Both the position numbers and the translations under genes were made by a program. A stretch of 64,000 nt of DNA, from NCBI GenBank assembly GCA_964017065.1, contig OZ024790.1:1916631-1980630 (forward strand), written 5' to 3'. This document shows, in pieces, positions 1 to 11,812 of this stretch (the stretch's first letter is position 1; the number at the start of each line of letters is the position of its first letter). The DNA is from Haliclona indistincta (lineage: Eukaryota; Porifera; Demospongiae; Haplosclerida; Chalinidae). The notes under the pieces were generated by a model. The model saw nothing but the letters and a program-made list of their open reading frames with translations. It was not told the DNA's origin and did no database searches.

Positions 1-575
1 ACTGTACAGTACAGTATGGACTATAGTAGTAGTACTGTACAGTACAGTATGGACTATAGTAGTAGTACTGTACAGTACAGTATGGGCTATAGTAGTAGTA
101 CTGTACAGTACAGTATGGACTATAGTAGTAGTACTGTACAGTACAGTATGGACTATAGTAGTAGTACTGTACAGTACAGTATGGACTATAGTAGTAGTAC
201 TGTACAGTACAGTATGGGCTATAGTAGTAGTACTGTACAGTACAGTATGGGCTATAGTAGTAGTACTGTACAGTACAGTATGGACTATAGTAGTAGTACT
301 GTACAGTACAGTATGGACTATAGTAGTAGTACTGTACAGTACAGTATGGACTATAGTAGTAGTACTGTACAGTACAGTACTACTACTATAGTCCATACTG
401 TACTGTACAGTACAGTATGGACTATAGTAGTAGTACTGTACAGTACAGTATGGACTATAGTAGTAGTACTGTACAGTACAGTATGGACTATAGTAGTAGT
501 ACTGTACAGTACAGTATGGACTATAGTAGTAGTACTGTACAGTACAGTATGGGCTATAGTAGTAGTACTACACAG
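1..575. repeat. 33-bp minisatellite array 1
   Basis: About 17 tandem copies of a 33-bp unit built around the palindrome ACTGTACAGT followed by a GGACTATAGTAGTAG-type segment. One unit near 376-410 is inverted relative to the rest. Because 33 is a multiple of three, the array is open in several frames on both strands and yields 11-residue repeats; this follows from the repeat and is not evidence of a gene. It lies just 3' of adaptor copy 1, the same place array 2 holds beside adaptor copy 2. Confidence 0.95.
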
Positions 576-866
576 TGTAACATAGTAACACATTACTGTT
601 AGTTTAAGTACATCTGGAGCTGCTGTTGCAGTAGATAACATCATCAGCTTTGCGGTAGTAGTCAAGAGTGAAGCAGCTTTTAACTGCTGTGGTATCTCCT
701 ACCACGTGTATGGTGTATATCGGACTACTAGAACTCATAATAGCAAAATTATAATATTATTAACATGTCCAATAATGAAACACACAACTAATAACCAGGT
801 TAATGCTGTTGTTGCTATGGTACTAGTGTCTATTACTGCTAAGTTAAACATGATGTGGCTAGTTAA

Positions 867-3800
867 TTACAGCCATTGTCCCTTGGTCTCGTCATCAAAC
901 CCTATCCATCCAGTCTGAGCTGGTGCTGGAGGATTACTGGAAGGAGCCGCTCCAGCAAAGCTGTCACCAAACCCTCCTCCTACTGCTGCTGCTGGTGTAG
1001 CTGCCTGCTGCTGAGGCTTTTTAGGAGATGAAAAGTCAAAATCATCATAAATTTCTTCGACACCACCGAATGCTGTGTTGAATCCAGTGGATGGACTAGT
1101 TGTCACTGCGGGAGGAGGAGGAGGCTGGGCGGCTATGCCAAAGGGATCATTACCAGGAACAGGAGGGAGTGGTCTGTCCTTTACTGATGCCATTTTATTC
1201 ATTGAGACGTATTGCTTGGGTTCGTTCTTGACAGGAGGAGGAGGAGTAGGTATAGCTGGGGAGAGCTCTGGTGCATTCTTCTTGGCTATATCAAGGAGGT
1301 CAGCAAAGACATCACCCTTGGGTGGAGGACCAGGAGGTGGAGCAGGGATAGAGGAAGCTGGCTGTAGAGGTTGGGAGAATGCCATGAAGCTTTCTGACCC
1401 GGGTGAGCTAAGAAGGTCAGGTGCTGCTTGCTGTTGTGGTTGCTGGAACATGCCTACTGGTTGCTGCTGCTGGAATGGACCTTGTGGATAGCCCATTGGT
1501 TGTCCCATACCAGAGACCATTGGTTGAGTGCCAAACGGTTGACCAAATGATGCCATTGGTTGAGAGGGCTGCTGCGGAAATTGCAATTGTGGTGGACTTG
1601 CTAGAACGTTCTCTAGATCCATGGAAATATTTGGCTCTAGTGAGGTAGAAGTGTTGTAGGCTGGGTTAGTGTACTCTGCTGACACTCCTGAATTAAATGT
1701 AGACGGTGACTGTGGCTGGGCAGCAAATGGGTTGAGCTGGAGAGATATTGACTCTTGTGGGTTGCCTGAAGCTGGCGTGGAGGTGAAGGGAGATGATGTC
1801 TGCGCCTCTGTAGTGTCAAAATTAGTCCATGCTGTTGGAGACGGGAGATCAAGAGAAAGCAGCTCATCAGAAAATGTTCCACTAGAGTTGAGTTGTCTGA
1901 TCTTATCAGGAACAGAATAAAGCTCACTGGATGCTTGTCCTCCACTAGTGTCTAGATTAAGATCCTAACAATAAATAATCAAAATGAAATATTTATTCAT
2001 AGATGTTAATATTCACGATTTACCTTAGCAATATCATCAAGCTCATTCTCTAGTTTACTCCATTCATCAAGTGCTCTTTGTCTTCGTTCCTGTAAAATCA
2101 CACTGAACTAAAACAAAAGCCACTATTAAATTTAAAGATGGTATTCTTCACGAAGACTTAATACAAATAATTATTATGCACACCATGCTTTAAGGCGATG
2201 ATACACTACAAAACTTTGTTGCCTGCAACAAATGTTGCCCACAAAATTGTTGCCTAGAAGATGCCTTGAACTGTTATTTTTCATGGCACAAAATTTCACT
2301 TTCCAAATTTAGCTGGACCTAAAATTTTTTCGTTTGAACAGAAAATTTAAATGCTGGATTTAATGGGCATTTGGACACCTTTGGATTAAAGAGAATTATT
2401 CATCATTATCTAATGTTCAAGAATTGGTTTGCTCATAGTGCATGCGAAAGAATCAATTCTACCATCATGACTGATTTGTGGAACATGGATCAGTAGGTAA
2501 CTAACTCACGTCAGTATTAAGAGGTGCTGTTGATAGCTGCTGTTGTGCAGGAGGAGGAGGGTCGTCCTGCACTATCAGTGGCTCCGGCTCAGTAATCGAC
2601 TTCCTAGGAGGGACTGGTGGAGGGTTCTGCATGTTAGTGAAAGAGATGTGTATTCTACACATTACGTGAGTCTAATGCTTTACCTCCTCTTCTTCTTGAT
2701 GAACTTCAAATGCCAGAGCAGCATGATTATTCAGGAGGGGCTTCTACTCCACCCACTACCTTATATAGCTGAAACAAGAAAGCATCATTTTTTCATTTGA
2801 CAGTTTCTTTCATGTTTTTTCATGTTAAAACAATGGAGGAATACAAGCATTTTTTTCCTATTATAGTACTGTATGGAAGTGACTTATTTTTAACTGTGCA
2901 TGAGTAGCTACAAAGCTCACGTGCTGGTGTATTAGCTGCTGCCTCAGTTGCTGCAGCAGCCTCTTGCTCTCTTCGTTCTCTGACCCTCTTCTTAGCCTCT
3001 TTGAGACGGAACAAACAGTTCCTTTGATGACTGATTGAACTGTATTGCCTGTACAGAGACAACAATAGACTGTGAGTAATCCATTATAAGTTTAAAGGTC
3101 ATGTTTTGAGTCAAGTAAACATTAATATTTGTTGTTCAGCAAAATAATCATTTGTTTAAGGGAAATTTGAACTGTAATTCAATAGCAGACATGTGTATTC
3201 ATTGTTGGGTGTTGTAATTATAACTTATCATCAGTTTGTTACTCCAAAATAATTATTTGTGTGCAGATTTGAGAGAAGGGGTCAATTTTCTCCTGCAATT
3301 TTCGAACAAACTCATGTTTTCAACTTGCTGTCATTCAGCCAAATTTAGTACCATAACGCTACAATTTGATATACAGCAAGCAGAATGACCAAAATTACAC
3401 AAAACGTTTTCAGTGAGTTTCAATAATGCTCAACTGAGTGGCAGCTATTAATTTAAAAAACAGTTGAGCATTCAAAAATTGCAGGAGCGAAGTGACCCCA
3501 CCCCTTTTCTCAAATCCACTAACTTTTAGTCAGGTTGCATTGTGACAGACTTACCACATGTCTTTCTGCCTTGAAGGCATATAGTTTGAGACCAGTTGTG
3601 GACTCTGTTGTCATGACGACCACACCGAAGTAGCAGATGTCATTAGGGTCATGTGTCAAGTTTGACACCTTCGATATAGCAACTCGTGTGTTAGCCTGAA
3701 TTGAGAAAAATTCAGGAAAATGAATTCATAAGCAGCTAATTCATAACGTAGTAATTATCTAAAATTAATAATTATACTATAATTATGTGCATGTCTGCAA

Positions 3801-3920
3801 GTGTGGTTAATTATTTTATTGATTACGTACTTTACTACGCTCATCAAACAGAGTCAATCCCTTAGTGTTGAGTCCCAGTACAGCCTTGGGCTTATGATAT
3901 CCCAATTGCTGTTCATCAGT
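867..3920 (-). pseudogene. PTB-domain endocytic adaptor (Dab/GULP-like), copy 1, disrupted
   Basis: Seven minus-strand exons were traced with consensus splice sites: 3831-3920 and 3555-3695 (PTB core, including LTHDPNDICYFGVVVM), 2921-3048 (end of the PTB fold plus a charged helix), 2685-2768, 2510-2626 (proline-rich, NPPPVPPRK), 2024-2089 (coiled segment), and last exon 867-1964 (366 codons, Gln/Pro-rich, with NPF, DPF and DLL-type motifs, ending GFDDETKGQWL). Such tails in PTB adaptors normally bind clathrin, AP-2 and EH domains, so the ancestral role is cargo adaptor in endocytosis. Compared with copy 2, this copy has an 8-bp deletion in 2921-3048, and in 2685-2768 a 4-bp insertion at the 5' edge and a 1-bp insertion creating TAA. 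The last exon is fully open. The N-terminal PTB exon was not identified. Either a pseudogene or a sequence with several errors. Confidence 0.7.
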
Positions 3921-4344
3921 CTATGGTAAAAGCAGAAACGATTTAAAATTTCCTGTCATACGTAGTCTACTGAAGCATCCATGCATGGGGCTGCAAAATG
4001 AAAGAGTGTCATGATTACATAACAGTGACAAATACTACAACAGAGTGCACTTGGTTTAGTTAATATTGAGTTATGATAGTGTATGATGCTGAATACTCCT
4101 TTATAACTATACATGTAGTGGTACTATACTGCTGTACTATAATGATTGTAATCACATTATTGTATAGTGATGAGCTGTGTGAGTTTAGCACAGGAGAAGA
4201 GATCATAATTTAATTGAGTGACTTTATCAGACAGGTATAGACCACAATAACTCACTAGTTAGCTATCACTGATCATCATCTGATGCTACTGCTGTCTCTA
4301 CTAGCTACAGTTACTACCAGAGCCTGGTGGTACTAGAGAGGCAT

Positions 4345-4560
4345 ACACTTACCAGTTTAATTTGTGAGAATGCTCAAGATGAAAGCTTTCACTCTCTGCA
4401 AATATACATCGATGGTGACCTGCAGGTTCTCATACAAGTGATCGACTGAATCCACTGTACGCTGCTTCCAAGCAAACATCACTGACTCAAGCCTCAATAG
4501 TGAGGGGATCAGACTATATGGCGGCAATAACGTACTATACCAGCAGACAACAATTAAGCT
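4345..4560 (-). other. Conserved block 5' of adaptor copy 1, possible exon
   Basis: Closely matches 22885-23110, beside the adaptor relic. Both keep a GTAAGTG-type donor on the minus strand at the low-coordinate side. It may be an upstream exon or 5' region of the adaptor gene. I could not match its translation to the N-terminal half of a PTB domain in any frame. Confidence 0.35.
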
Positions 4561-5133
4561 GAACGAGAATTGATAGGAAGCTGAACACATCAAAAATAGA
4601 AATTTTTATTATAGCAACTAGCTCAACTCTGCACACAACAAAGAATTACAATTACATTACAAAAAAATAAATAAAATCATAACTATGGCTTTAAGATAAG
4701 ATTTAACTTTATTAGGACAGTTGAGCATGAAGATTCACAGTTATCATTCAGACTCTGCATCACCTATAATAGGAAATACACATACAAAGATGAGCCATTT
4801 ACACAGCGAAAGTAGAGCAATTGGACGGTGCCGTTTAATTGGGTTTGCTGATCTCGCGTAATCGCATTGGGCGGGAGTTCGTGGACTCCGTGAAGCATCT
4901 ATTATACGCGTCCCGTGTACAGTGGTAATGATACTGAATATTCTACGGTATACCGCGCCAACAGCCGTTGAATAGATTACTACACCCGTCATAGTACCGC
5001 CACTGTCTATTGGTTGTGACCGTCGGCGCCATATCAATAAGTTCTGGATACTGAATCGCGTATACGTATTCGTCATCGCTCGCTCTATCCGCAGCTAAGG
5101 CTTGCTCGAATTTTTCCAAAAAATTAATAACAA

Positions 5134-7709
5134 CTACATGTACAAGTCAATAATGTCTGAGCCATCACTAGAGGAATCCTCAGCAAACAGTTGCACTGGC
5201 CTTGAAGTGTTTCTCGAAGCTGGTGTGTAGCTATGCTGTGTTCCTGAATGAAGAGACAAGCATGTGTTCACTAATACTGAATCACACTAACACACCTGAT
5301 GAGCGTGTTCCAATCATATCAAGCTGTGTAGCTATGTTGTGTTCCTGAATGAAGAGACAAGCATGTGTTCACTAATACTGAATCACACTAACACACCTGA
5401 TGAGCGTGTTCCGATCATATCAAGCTGTGTAGCTATGTTGTGTTCCTGAATGAAGATACAAGCATGTGTTCACTAATACTGAATCACACTAACACACCTG
5501 ATGAGCGTGTTCCGATCATATCAAGCTGTGTAGCTATGTTGTGTTCCTGAATGAAGAGACAAGCATGTGTCACTAATACTGAATCACACTAACACACCTG
5601 ATGAGCGTGTTCCGATCATATCAAGCTGTGTAGCTATGTTGTGTTCCTGAATGAAGATACAAGCATGTGTCACTAATACTGAATCACACTAACACACCTG
5701 ATGAGCGTGTTCCGATCATATCAAGCTGTGTAGCTATGTTGTGTTCCTGAATGAAGATACAAGCATGTGTCACTAATACTGAATCACACTAACACACCTG
5801 ATGAGCGTGTTCCGATCATATCAAGCTGTGTAGCTATGTTGTGTTCCTGAATGAAGAGACAAGCATGTGTCACTAATACTGAATCACACTAACACACCTG
5901 ATGAGCGTGTTCCGATCATATCAAGCTGTGTAGCTATGTTGTGTTCCTGAATGAAGAGACAAGCATGTGTTCACTAATACTGAATCACACTAACACACCT
6001 GATGAGCGTGTTCCGATCATATCAAGCTGTGTAGCTATGTTGTGTTCCTGAATGAAGAGACAAGCAAGCGTTCACTAATACTGAATCACACTAACACACC
6101 TGATGAGCGTGTTCCGATCGTATCAAGCTGTGTAGCTATGTTGTGTTCCTGAATGAAGAGACAAGCAAGCGTTCACTAATACTGAATCACACTAACACAC
6201 CTGATGAGCGTGTTCCGATCATATCAAGCTGTGTAGCTATGTTGTGTTCCTGAATGAAGATACAAGCATGTGTCACTAATACTGAATCACACTAACACAC
6301 CTGATGAGCGTGTTCCGATCATATCAAGCTGTGTAGCTATGTTGTGTTCCTGAATGAAGAGACAAGCATGTGTTCACTAATACTGAATCACACTAACACA
6401 CCTGATGAGCGTGTTCCGATCAACCAAGCTGTGTAGCTATGTTGTGTTCCTGAATGAAGATACAAGCAAGCGTTCACTAATACTGAATCACACTAACACA
6501 CCTGATGAGCGTGTTCCGATCATATCAAGCTGTGTAGCTATGTTGTGTTCCTGAATGAAGATACAAGCATGTGTCACTAATACTGAATCACACTAACACA
6601 CCTGATGAGCGTGTTCCGATCATATCAAGCTGTGTAGCTATGTTGTGTTCCTGAATGAAGAGACAAGCATGTGTTCACTAATACTGAATCACACTAACAC
6701 ACCTGATGAGCGTGTTCCGATCATATCAAGCTGTGTAGCTATGTTGTGTTCCTGAATGAAGATACAAGCATGTGTCACTAATACTGAATCACACTAACAC
6801 ACCTGATGAGCGTGTTCCGATCATATCAAGCTGTGTAGCTATGTTGTGTTCCTGAATGAAGAGACAAGCATGTGTTCACTAATACTGAATCACACTAACA
6901 CACCTGATGAGCGTGTTCCGATCGTATCAAGCTGTGTAGCTATGTTGTGTTCCTGAATGAAGAGACAAGCATGTGTTCACTAATACTGAATCACACTAAC
7001 ACACCTGATGAGCGTGTTCCGATCGTATCAAGCTGTGTAGCTATGTTGTGTTCCTGAATGAAGAGACAAGCAAGTGTTTACTAATACTGAATCACACTAA
7101 CACACCTGATGAGCGTGTTCCGATCATATCAAGCTGTGTAGCTATGTTGTGTTCCTGAATGAAGAGACAAGCAAGTGTTTACTAATACTGAATCACACTA
7201 ACACACCTGATGAGCGTGTTCCGATCATATCAAGCTGTGTAGCTATGTTGTGTTCCTGAATGAAGAGACAAGCAAGTGTTTACTAATACTGAATCACACT
7301 AACACACCTGATGAGCGTGTTCCGATCATATCAAGCTGTGTAGCTATGTTGTGTTCCTGAATGAAGAGACAAGCATGTGTTTACTAATACTGAATCACAC
7401 TAACACACCTGAAGACACCTTAAGAGAGAAAAGTAATACACACAACATGAATTTGATCCCGGTCGCGGCCGCAAGTACAGGATACATTGGAGTCGCGCCG
7501 CCGCCCTGAATAGTCATCCATGAATGATGTACAGTCAACTCATTTTGGTCAGTAAAACAATAAGAGGAATTGTACTTGAAGAAACAGAAATAAGAAGCTT
7601 ATCTTACCTGTTGCCAAGCACCGCGAGATAACATCATACTGACAACAAGAGAATCAACAGCTAGCATTATAGTCATTAGTATAATTATTGTTACTTTTGA
7701 TCCTGGCAT
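5134..7709 (-). CDS. Three-exon small membrane protein gene with a satellite-filled intron
   Basis: Minus-strand coding exons: 7608-7709 (34 codons from ATG), 7409-7574 and 5134-5243 (ends TAG). They total 378 nt, exactly 126 codons, with phases 0 and 1 matching across the introns. A non-coding 5' exon probably ends at 7797 (donor GTACTC) and splices to an acceptor at 7740. The 125-residue product has a hydrophobic segment at about residues 6-26, a second at about 66-86 (PVLAAATGIKFMLCVLLFSL) and an acidic tail (EDSSSDGSDIIDLYM). The first two segments resemble the N-terminal membrane spans of SLC35A nucleotide-sugar transporters, which normally have about ten. If so, the middle of the gene is missing. 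Intron 2 is the 101-bp satellite. It could instead be a captured gene fragment. Confidence 0.5.
5224..7408 (-). repeat. 101-bp satellite whose unit is an exon-intron cassette
   Basis: About 22 tandem copies with a period of 101 bp (100 bp where one T is lost). On the minus strand each unit holds ..TTCATTCAG, then a 49-nt block starting GAACACAACATAGCTACACA and ending CGCTCATCAG, then GTGTGTTAG.., so each block has an acceptor and a donor. The 52-nt remainder acts as an intron. Units vary mainly at a few positions (AAGCATGTG or AAGCAAGCG; GAGAC or GATAC). Confidence 0.9.
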
Positions 7710-7861
7710 GTTGAGGCAATAGCTGAGAACGATAGCAATCTACAATGAAAATCAGAGCAAAATATCTAAGACAAGAACAAGAGTAGCAGTGAGTACCTTA
7801 TGTGTAGTTGTAGTATAATAGCACAAGCAATGGAGGATGCGGCGCTAGTCACCAGCTGCAA

Positions 7862-9020
7862 TTCTTCACGTGGCAAATAAATTTGGACCAACCAGATTGT
7901 AGCCCGCCAGTATACAGTGTGACTCCACCTACCGTACCACGCCCACTGGCCGAACTATAAACTGACTCGACTGTACTGCTGTATGCATGTAGTGAGTGAC
8001 TCCTGCCTCGCAAGCTAGCCAGCCTAGGCCTCAGCGGGTCCTACACTGAAGAAACCAGGCTTACTTACTCGATCTCTAGCTGCTGCTACACCGTGATTTC
8101 CTACGTGTTAATTTGTGTACTAGGTGTGTTTGACATCTCCTTCCCGACTGAGCTCTCGTCTAACTTATCATTGTGGCCCCTTAGCTTATCTAGATGTATA
8201 TATGCCTGAACTTGAGTGACTGGGACTCTCATACTTGTTCAGTTACTCCTTTGACTCTGTCTGCATGAGTGCTTGTTACATTGCTAAATCGCTGTCTATC
8301 AGCTAGCGATCAACCTAATCAACTGTTTCTGATTCAGGTAGTTACTCTTCATCACCTGTTCAAATATTACTTTATGCTATCTTATAGCTCAACTTTATTC
8401 TAGTTCAATCTCATCTAGTTGCCTCAAAGTTCATTTACTATGGTGCTGCAAGGAGTGCTAGCAGGTCCCAGCCGGAGTCTGATTGGGCTACCAAGCTAGC
8501 ACCCTTTGTTTTCTTGGGTGTTTAGATGCCTGGTAGTACCTTTATTCCTAAAGTCAGTAAGTTATCTGGCCTGTGTCTCTTTAGAGAGCTAGAGTTCACA
8601 CACCGGCCTGTTGCAGTGAAGGCATGGGTATCATACATTGGTTAGTGATCGAAAGACATCATGTTAGACTTCATATCAGCTCATTTTTTGCTCCTCTAGT
8701 TTAATGTACTTGATCCCCTATCCCATACCTATAGTACTCAATTGGTTGAGTTTCTTACCATAGATCATACATGTATTATTTTCGCAGACATGTAGACTAC
8801 ATGTATATTTCACAAGTTCGCAAAAATTCAGAACAGGCTTAATTCTGGTGCTCAAACACCAGAGTTTGTTTTCACGAATCTACGGCAATATGTCGTGTAC
8901 TGCTACACATGTAACCCGTAGCCTCCTTTTAATTTTGGAGCACTTTTGCATACAGGTCATAAAATTAATAATAAAATTGATGTGTGTAGTATTGTGAACT
9001 TCACTTTTAATCTGTTCTAG
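7862..9020. other. Interior of the 7.9-kb element, no gene found
   Basis: A+T-rich sequence. It contains plausible isolated splice signals (a GTAGTTAC donor at 8338) but no coding exon could be linked. It lies just upstream of the small membrane-protein gene, so its promoter should be near 7860-8000. Confidence 0.4.
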
Positions 9021-9022
9021 AC

Positions 9023-9360
9023 TATGTGTGTCATCCATGCTGGATACGAAAAGAGGCTACAGAAGACACAACTCACTCAACTGGCACTCTTAAACCAAGG
9101 TACGAACTCACTGTTATTAGTTTTTGTCTAACATTATTGTGTGCGTAGGCTAAGCTCCTCCTCTTTCAAGTAGACACAACTCACTCAACTGATGCTCTTA
9201 ACCAAGGTACGAACTCACTGTTATTAGTGTCTAACACTATTGTGTGCGTATAGGCTAAGCTCCTCCTCCCTTCAAGTAAACACAACTCACTCAACTGGTG
9301 ATCTTAAACCAAGATACAACGTCACTATCTTTAGCCTAGTGACATTATTGTGCGCGTTGG
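9023..9360 (+). repeat. Three tandem exon-like cassettes, period about 107 bp
   Basis: An exon-like block at 9023-9101 is bounded by TTCTAG and GTACGAAC. Its last 36 nt (from ACACAACTCACTCAACTG) recur starting at 9174 and 9280, with starts at 9066, 9174 and 9280. The second copy keeps the AG and GT borders; the third has lost the donor (GT to AT) and its acceptor context. No full gene was assembled. Confidence 0.6.
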
Positions 9361-9476
9361 CTAAGCTCCTCTTCCTCCTTCAATTGGACTTTTGCTCTCA
9401 ATTGACGTACTTTCTTCCAACACAAATTTTGCTGTTGTTGATGTAATTTTATGTTGAAAATAATTATAATTATTGA

Positions 9477-9945
9477 GTCAACATAAGTCATCAAACACAC
9501 TCATGATACTGCGAGTACTATAGTTGTACTGGATTGTTGCGCTAGCATGATTGCTTTTTACCAGTCTTCTTTGTTTCACCATTCTTAGTCGTCAAACATG
9601 CTAGTGATACTACGAATTCCACTGGATTGCAATGCTGGAATGATAGTAGGAGGCTGTTTTGCAGTTTTCCTTGTTTTAAACCATTCTATGACACCAAAAG
9701 CACTAATAGTACTATGAATTCCACTGGATTGCGATGCTAGAATGATTGTTTGAGGCTGTTTTGCAGTTTTCCTTGTTTTAAACCATTCAATGACACCAAA
9801 AGCACTAATGGTACTATGAATTCCACTGGATTGCGATGCTAGAATGATTGTTTGAGGCTGTTTTGCAGTTTTCCTTGTTTTAAACCATTCTATGACACCA
9901 AAAGCACTAATGGTACTATGAATTCCACTGGATTGCGATGCTGTT
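9477..9945. repeat. 102-bp tandem repeat, about five copies
   Basis: Units starting with CCATTC lie at 9579, 9681, 9783 and 9885, preceded by a diverged unit from about 9477. Each holds GAATTCCACTGGATTGCGATG. The unit length is close to that of the 101-bp satellite in the same element, but the sequence is unrelated. Confidence 0.85.
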
Positions 9946-10690
9946 TTCTCTAATTTATTGTATTTACAGTATCGTAATTATTATTTCCCATTTTTTTGTC
10001 TCAAATTTGGTCTTTCTATACAGTGTTGTTTAAAAAGACATAAATCAATAATAATAGTTTAGTGGTGACGTGGATGCAGTGGTTTGTTCCTTGAGAGTTA
10101 GCGATAACTTCACGTTGATGAAAGAGGGAGTGTCAAGATATTTAGAGATCCTGGTAAGCCCTACAGTAAAGCTAATAAAAATATAAACTGTATAATTCAT
10201 ACACTAACCTTGACAACAGCCGTCTGTAAACTTTAAACACACAGTTTGTTGACATCACTGAGCAAGTGCCACAGCACCTGACAAAACCAGGAGAACCTGT
10301 GTGATAAGGAATAGAGACATGAGCTATGACATGTCACACATACAAGATCAGGAACCGTTTACAATTAATGAAGGTTCCTTTTATGGAGCACTTCCTACTG
10401 TTGTGGGTTTGGCTCTGCTCTAGAAGTTCAGAATCAAACGGCTAAAGCACGCACACATGTAAGCAATAAAAGCAAAGTTTACCCTGCCCCTCTTCACATA
10501 CACATGCACGCACACACACACACACATATATATAGGTGGTGACTTCTTGCGTGTATACCATTATATTATTATAATTATAGGAAAAAGATTTGGATTCGAA
10601 CAGTAATCATATTAAAATTAATCGTTTATTCGATCGCCATAATATTATAATAGGAGACACATAATCTGACATTGCATGTTTGTGATTGCT
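9946..10690. other. No gene seen
   Basis: A+T-rich sequence with a short (CA)n/(TA)n run near 10505-10535. No supported coding exon on either strand. Confidence 0.4.
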
Positions 10691-10695
10691 TGTCG

Positions 10696-11025
10696 GTCAG
10701 TCAGTCAGTCAGTCAGTCAGTCAGTCAGTCAGTCAGTCAGTCAGTCAGTCAGTCAGTCAGTCAGTCAGTCAGTCAGTCAGTCAGTCAGTCAGTCAGTCAG
10801 TCAGTCAGTCAGTCAGTCAGTCAGTCAGTCAGTCAGTCAGTCAGTCAGTCAGTCAGTCAGTCAGTCAGTCAGTCAGTCAGTCAGTCAGTCAGTCAGTCAG
10901 TCAGTCAGTCAGTCAGTCAGTCAGTCAGTCAGTCAGTCAGTCAGTCAGTCAGTCAGTCAGTCAGTCAGTCAGTCAGTCAGTCAGTCAGTCAGTCAGTCAG
11001 TCAGTCAGTCAGTCAGTCAGTCAGT
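10696..11025. repeat. (GTCA)n microsatellite, about 82 uninterrupted units
   Basis: A 330-bp perfect tetranucleotide array. All three frames of one strand are open because a 4-bp unit without stops reads as repeated S-V-S-Q; these are not genes. The flank to about 11400 matches, inverted, the interior of the mobile element at 62686-63642, which has a short (CAGA)n at the corresponding place. Confidence 0.97.
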
Positions 11026-11029
11026 TACT

Positions 11030-11420
11030 TCAGTTTTGCGGTGCACGCTGAACGATGAGCCCTGAAACTAGCAATGCAAGTAGAACTCGATATTATCTCG
11101 CTTTTCAACATTTAAAACTTGTATCCGGAGCTTCGTTCTCGAGTTATGAAACGATTTGCTTACCTCGCGATCAATGGCTGTTGCTGGCGATCTGTAGTGC
11201 TTCATAGACATAAATATCCACAGTTGACAGCCTAGAAGCTGATAGGTTAGAATTTCACAACAGGATAGCAGTGCATGTCTGAAAAAATTGTGTAAGCAGC
11301 TATCTCGCTTGTATAATAGACACGCCCAGTTGAATATTAGTGGTCAGCACTGACTGGCTATATTGATTGCATAATAATTATTGTACTGCATTGTGATTTT
11401 GCGTTGTCAAAGCATGTCCA
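11030..11420 (-). mobile_element. Fragment of the ATGCCTCGGTGG-type element
   Basis: The segment containing CTCGCGATCAATGGC and GACACGCCCAGTTGA is the reverse complement of about 63040-63260. It is a partial copy without recognisable ends. Confidence 0.55.
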
Positions 11421-11696
11421 GTGTATTACTCGACCATTGTAGTGCAAATCCACTGAGGAATCAGCACTACTTAGGTGCTAATTTATTTTTATAAAGCGCA
11501 CACAATAAACTGCTCTCCTTACTGACACACAAAGATAGCAGCTTGATCACATGAGGCTAAGCAGTGTATACACCAAGGCTTAAGATCTAATGACGTGAAT
11601 AATGAAAATAGTATGTACCTTCTCTAGTGGCAAGCTTGAGAGACAATGGTTACAGCATTCCTGTAGTATAAAGTTGAATTATTTAGTATGTAAACA

Positions 11697-11773
11697 CAGG
11701 CACACACATGGCAGTGACACAGTGACACACACACGCACGCACGCACAGATACACACACAGATACACACACGCA

Positions 11774-11805
<32 letters not shown>

Positions 11806-11812
11806 CACACAA
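11697..11812. repeat. (CA)n/(CG CA)n microsatellite
   Basis: Imperfect alternating CA/CG dinucleotide and GCAC tetranucleotide repeats. Confidence 0.9.

Noticed and set aside
16..665. Long open frames across the 33-bp minisatellite (both strands)
   Set aside because: They arise because the period is a multiple of three and contains no stop. No splice sites, start context or conservation supports coding; the same happens in array 2.
1075..1491. Plus-strand open frame rich in Gly opposite the adaptor tail exon
   Set aside because: Antisense shadow of the Pro/Gln-rich minus-strand exon; the same shadow recurs at 37933-38349.
5224..7408. CRISPR-like array of regular repeats
   Set aside because: Units are fully tandem with no unique spacers, the genome is eukaryotic, and the unit structure is explained by an exon-intron cassette.
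10672..11065. Open frames of repeated S-V-S-Q in all three frames
   Set aside because: Artefact of a stop-free tetranucleotide repeat.
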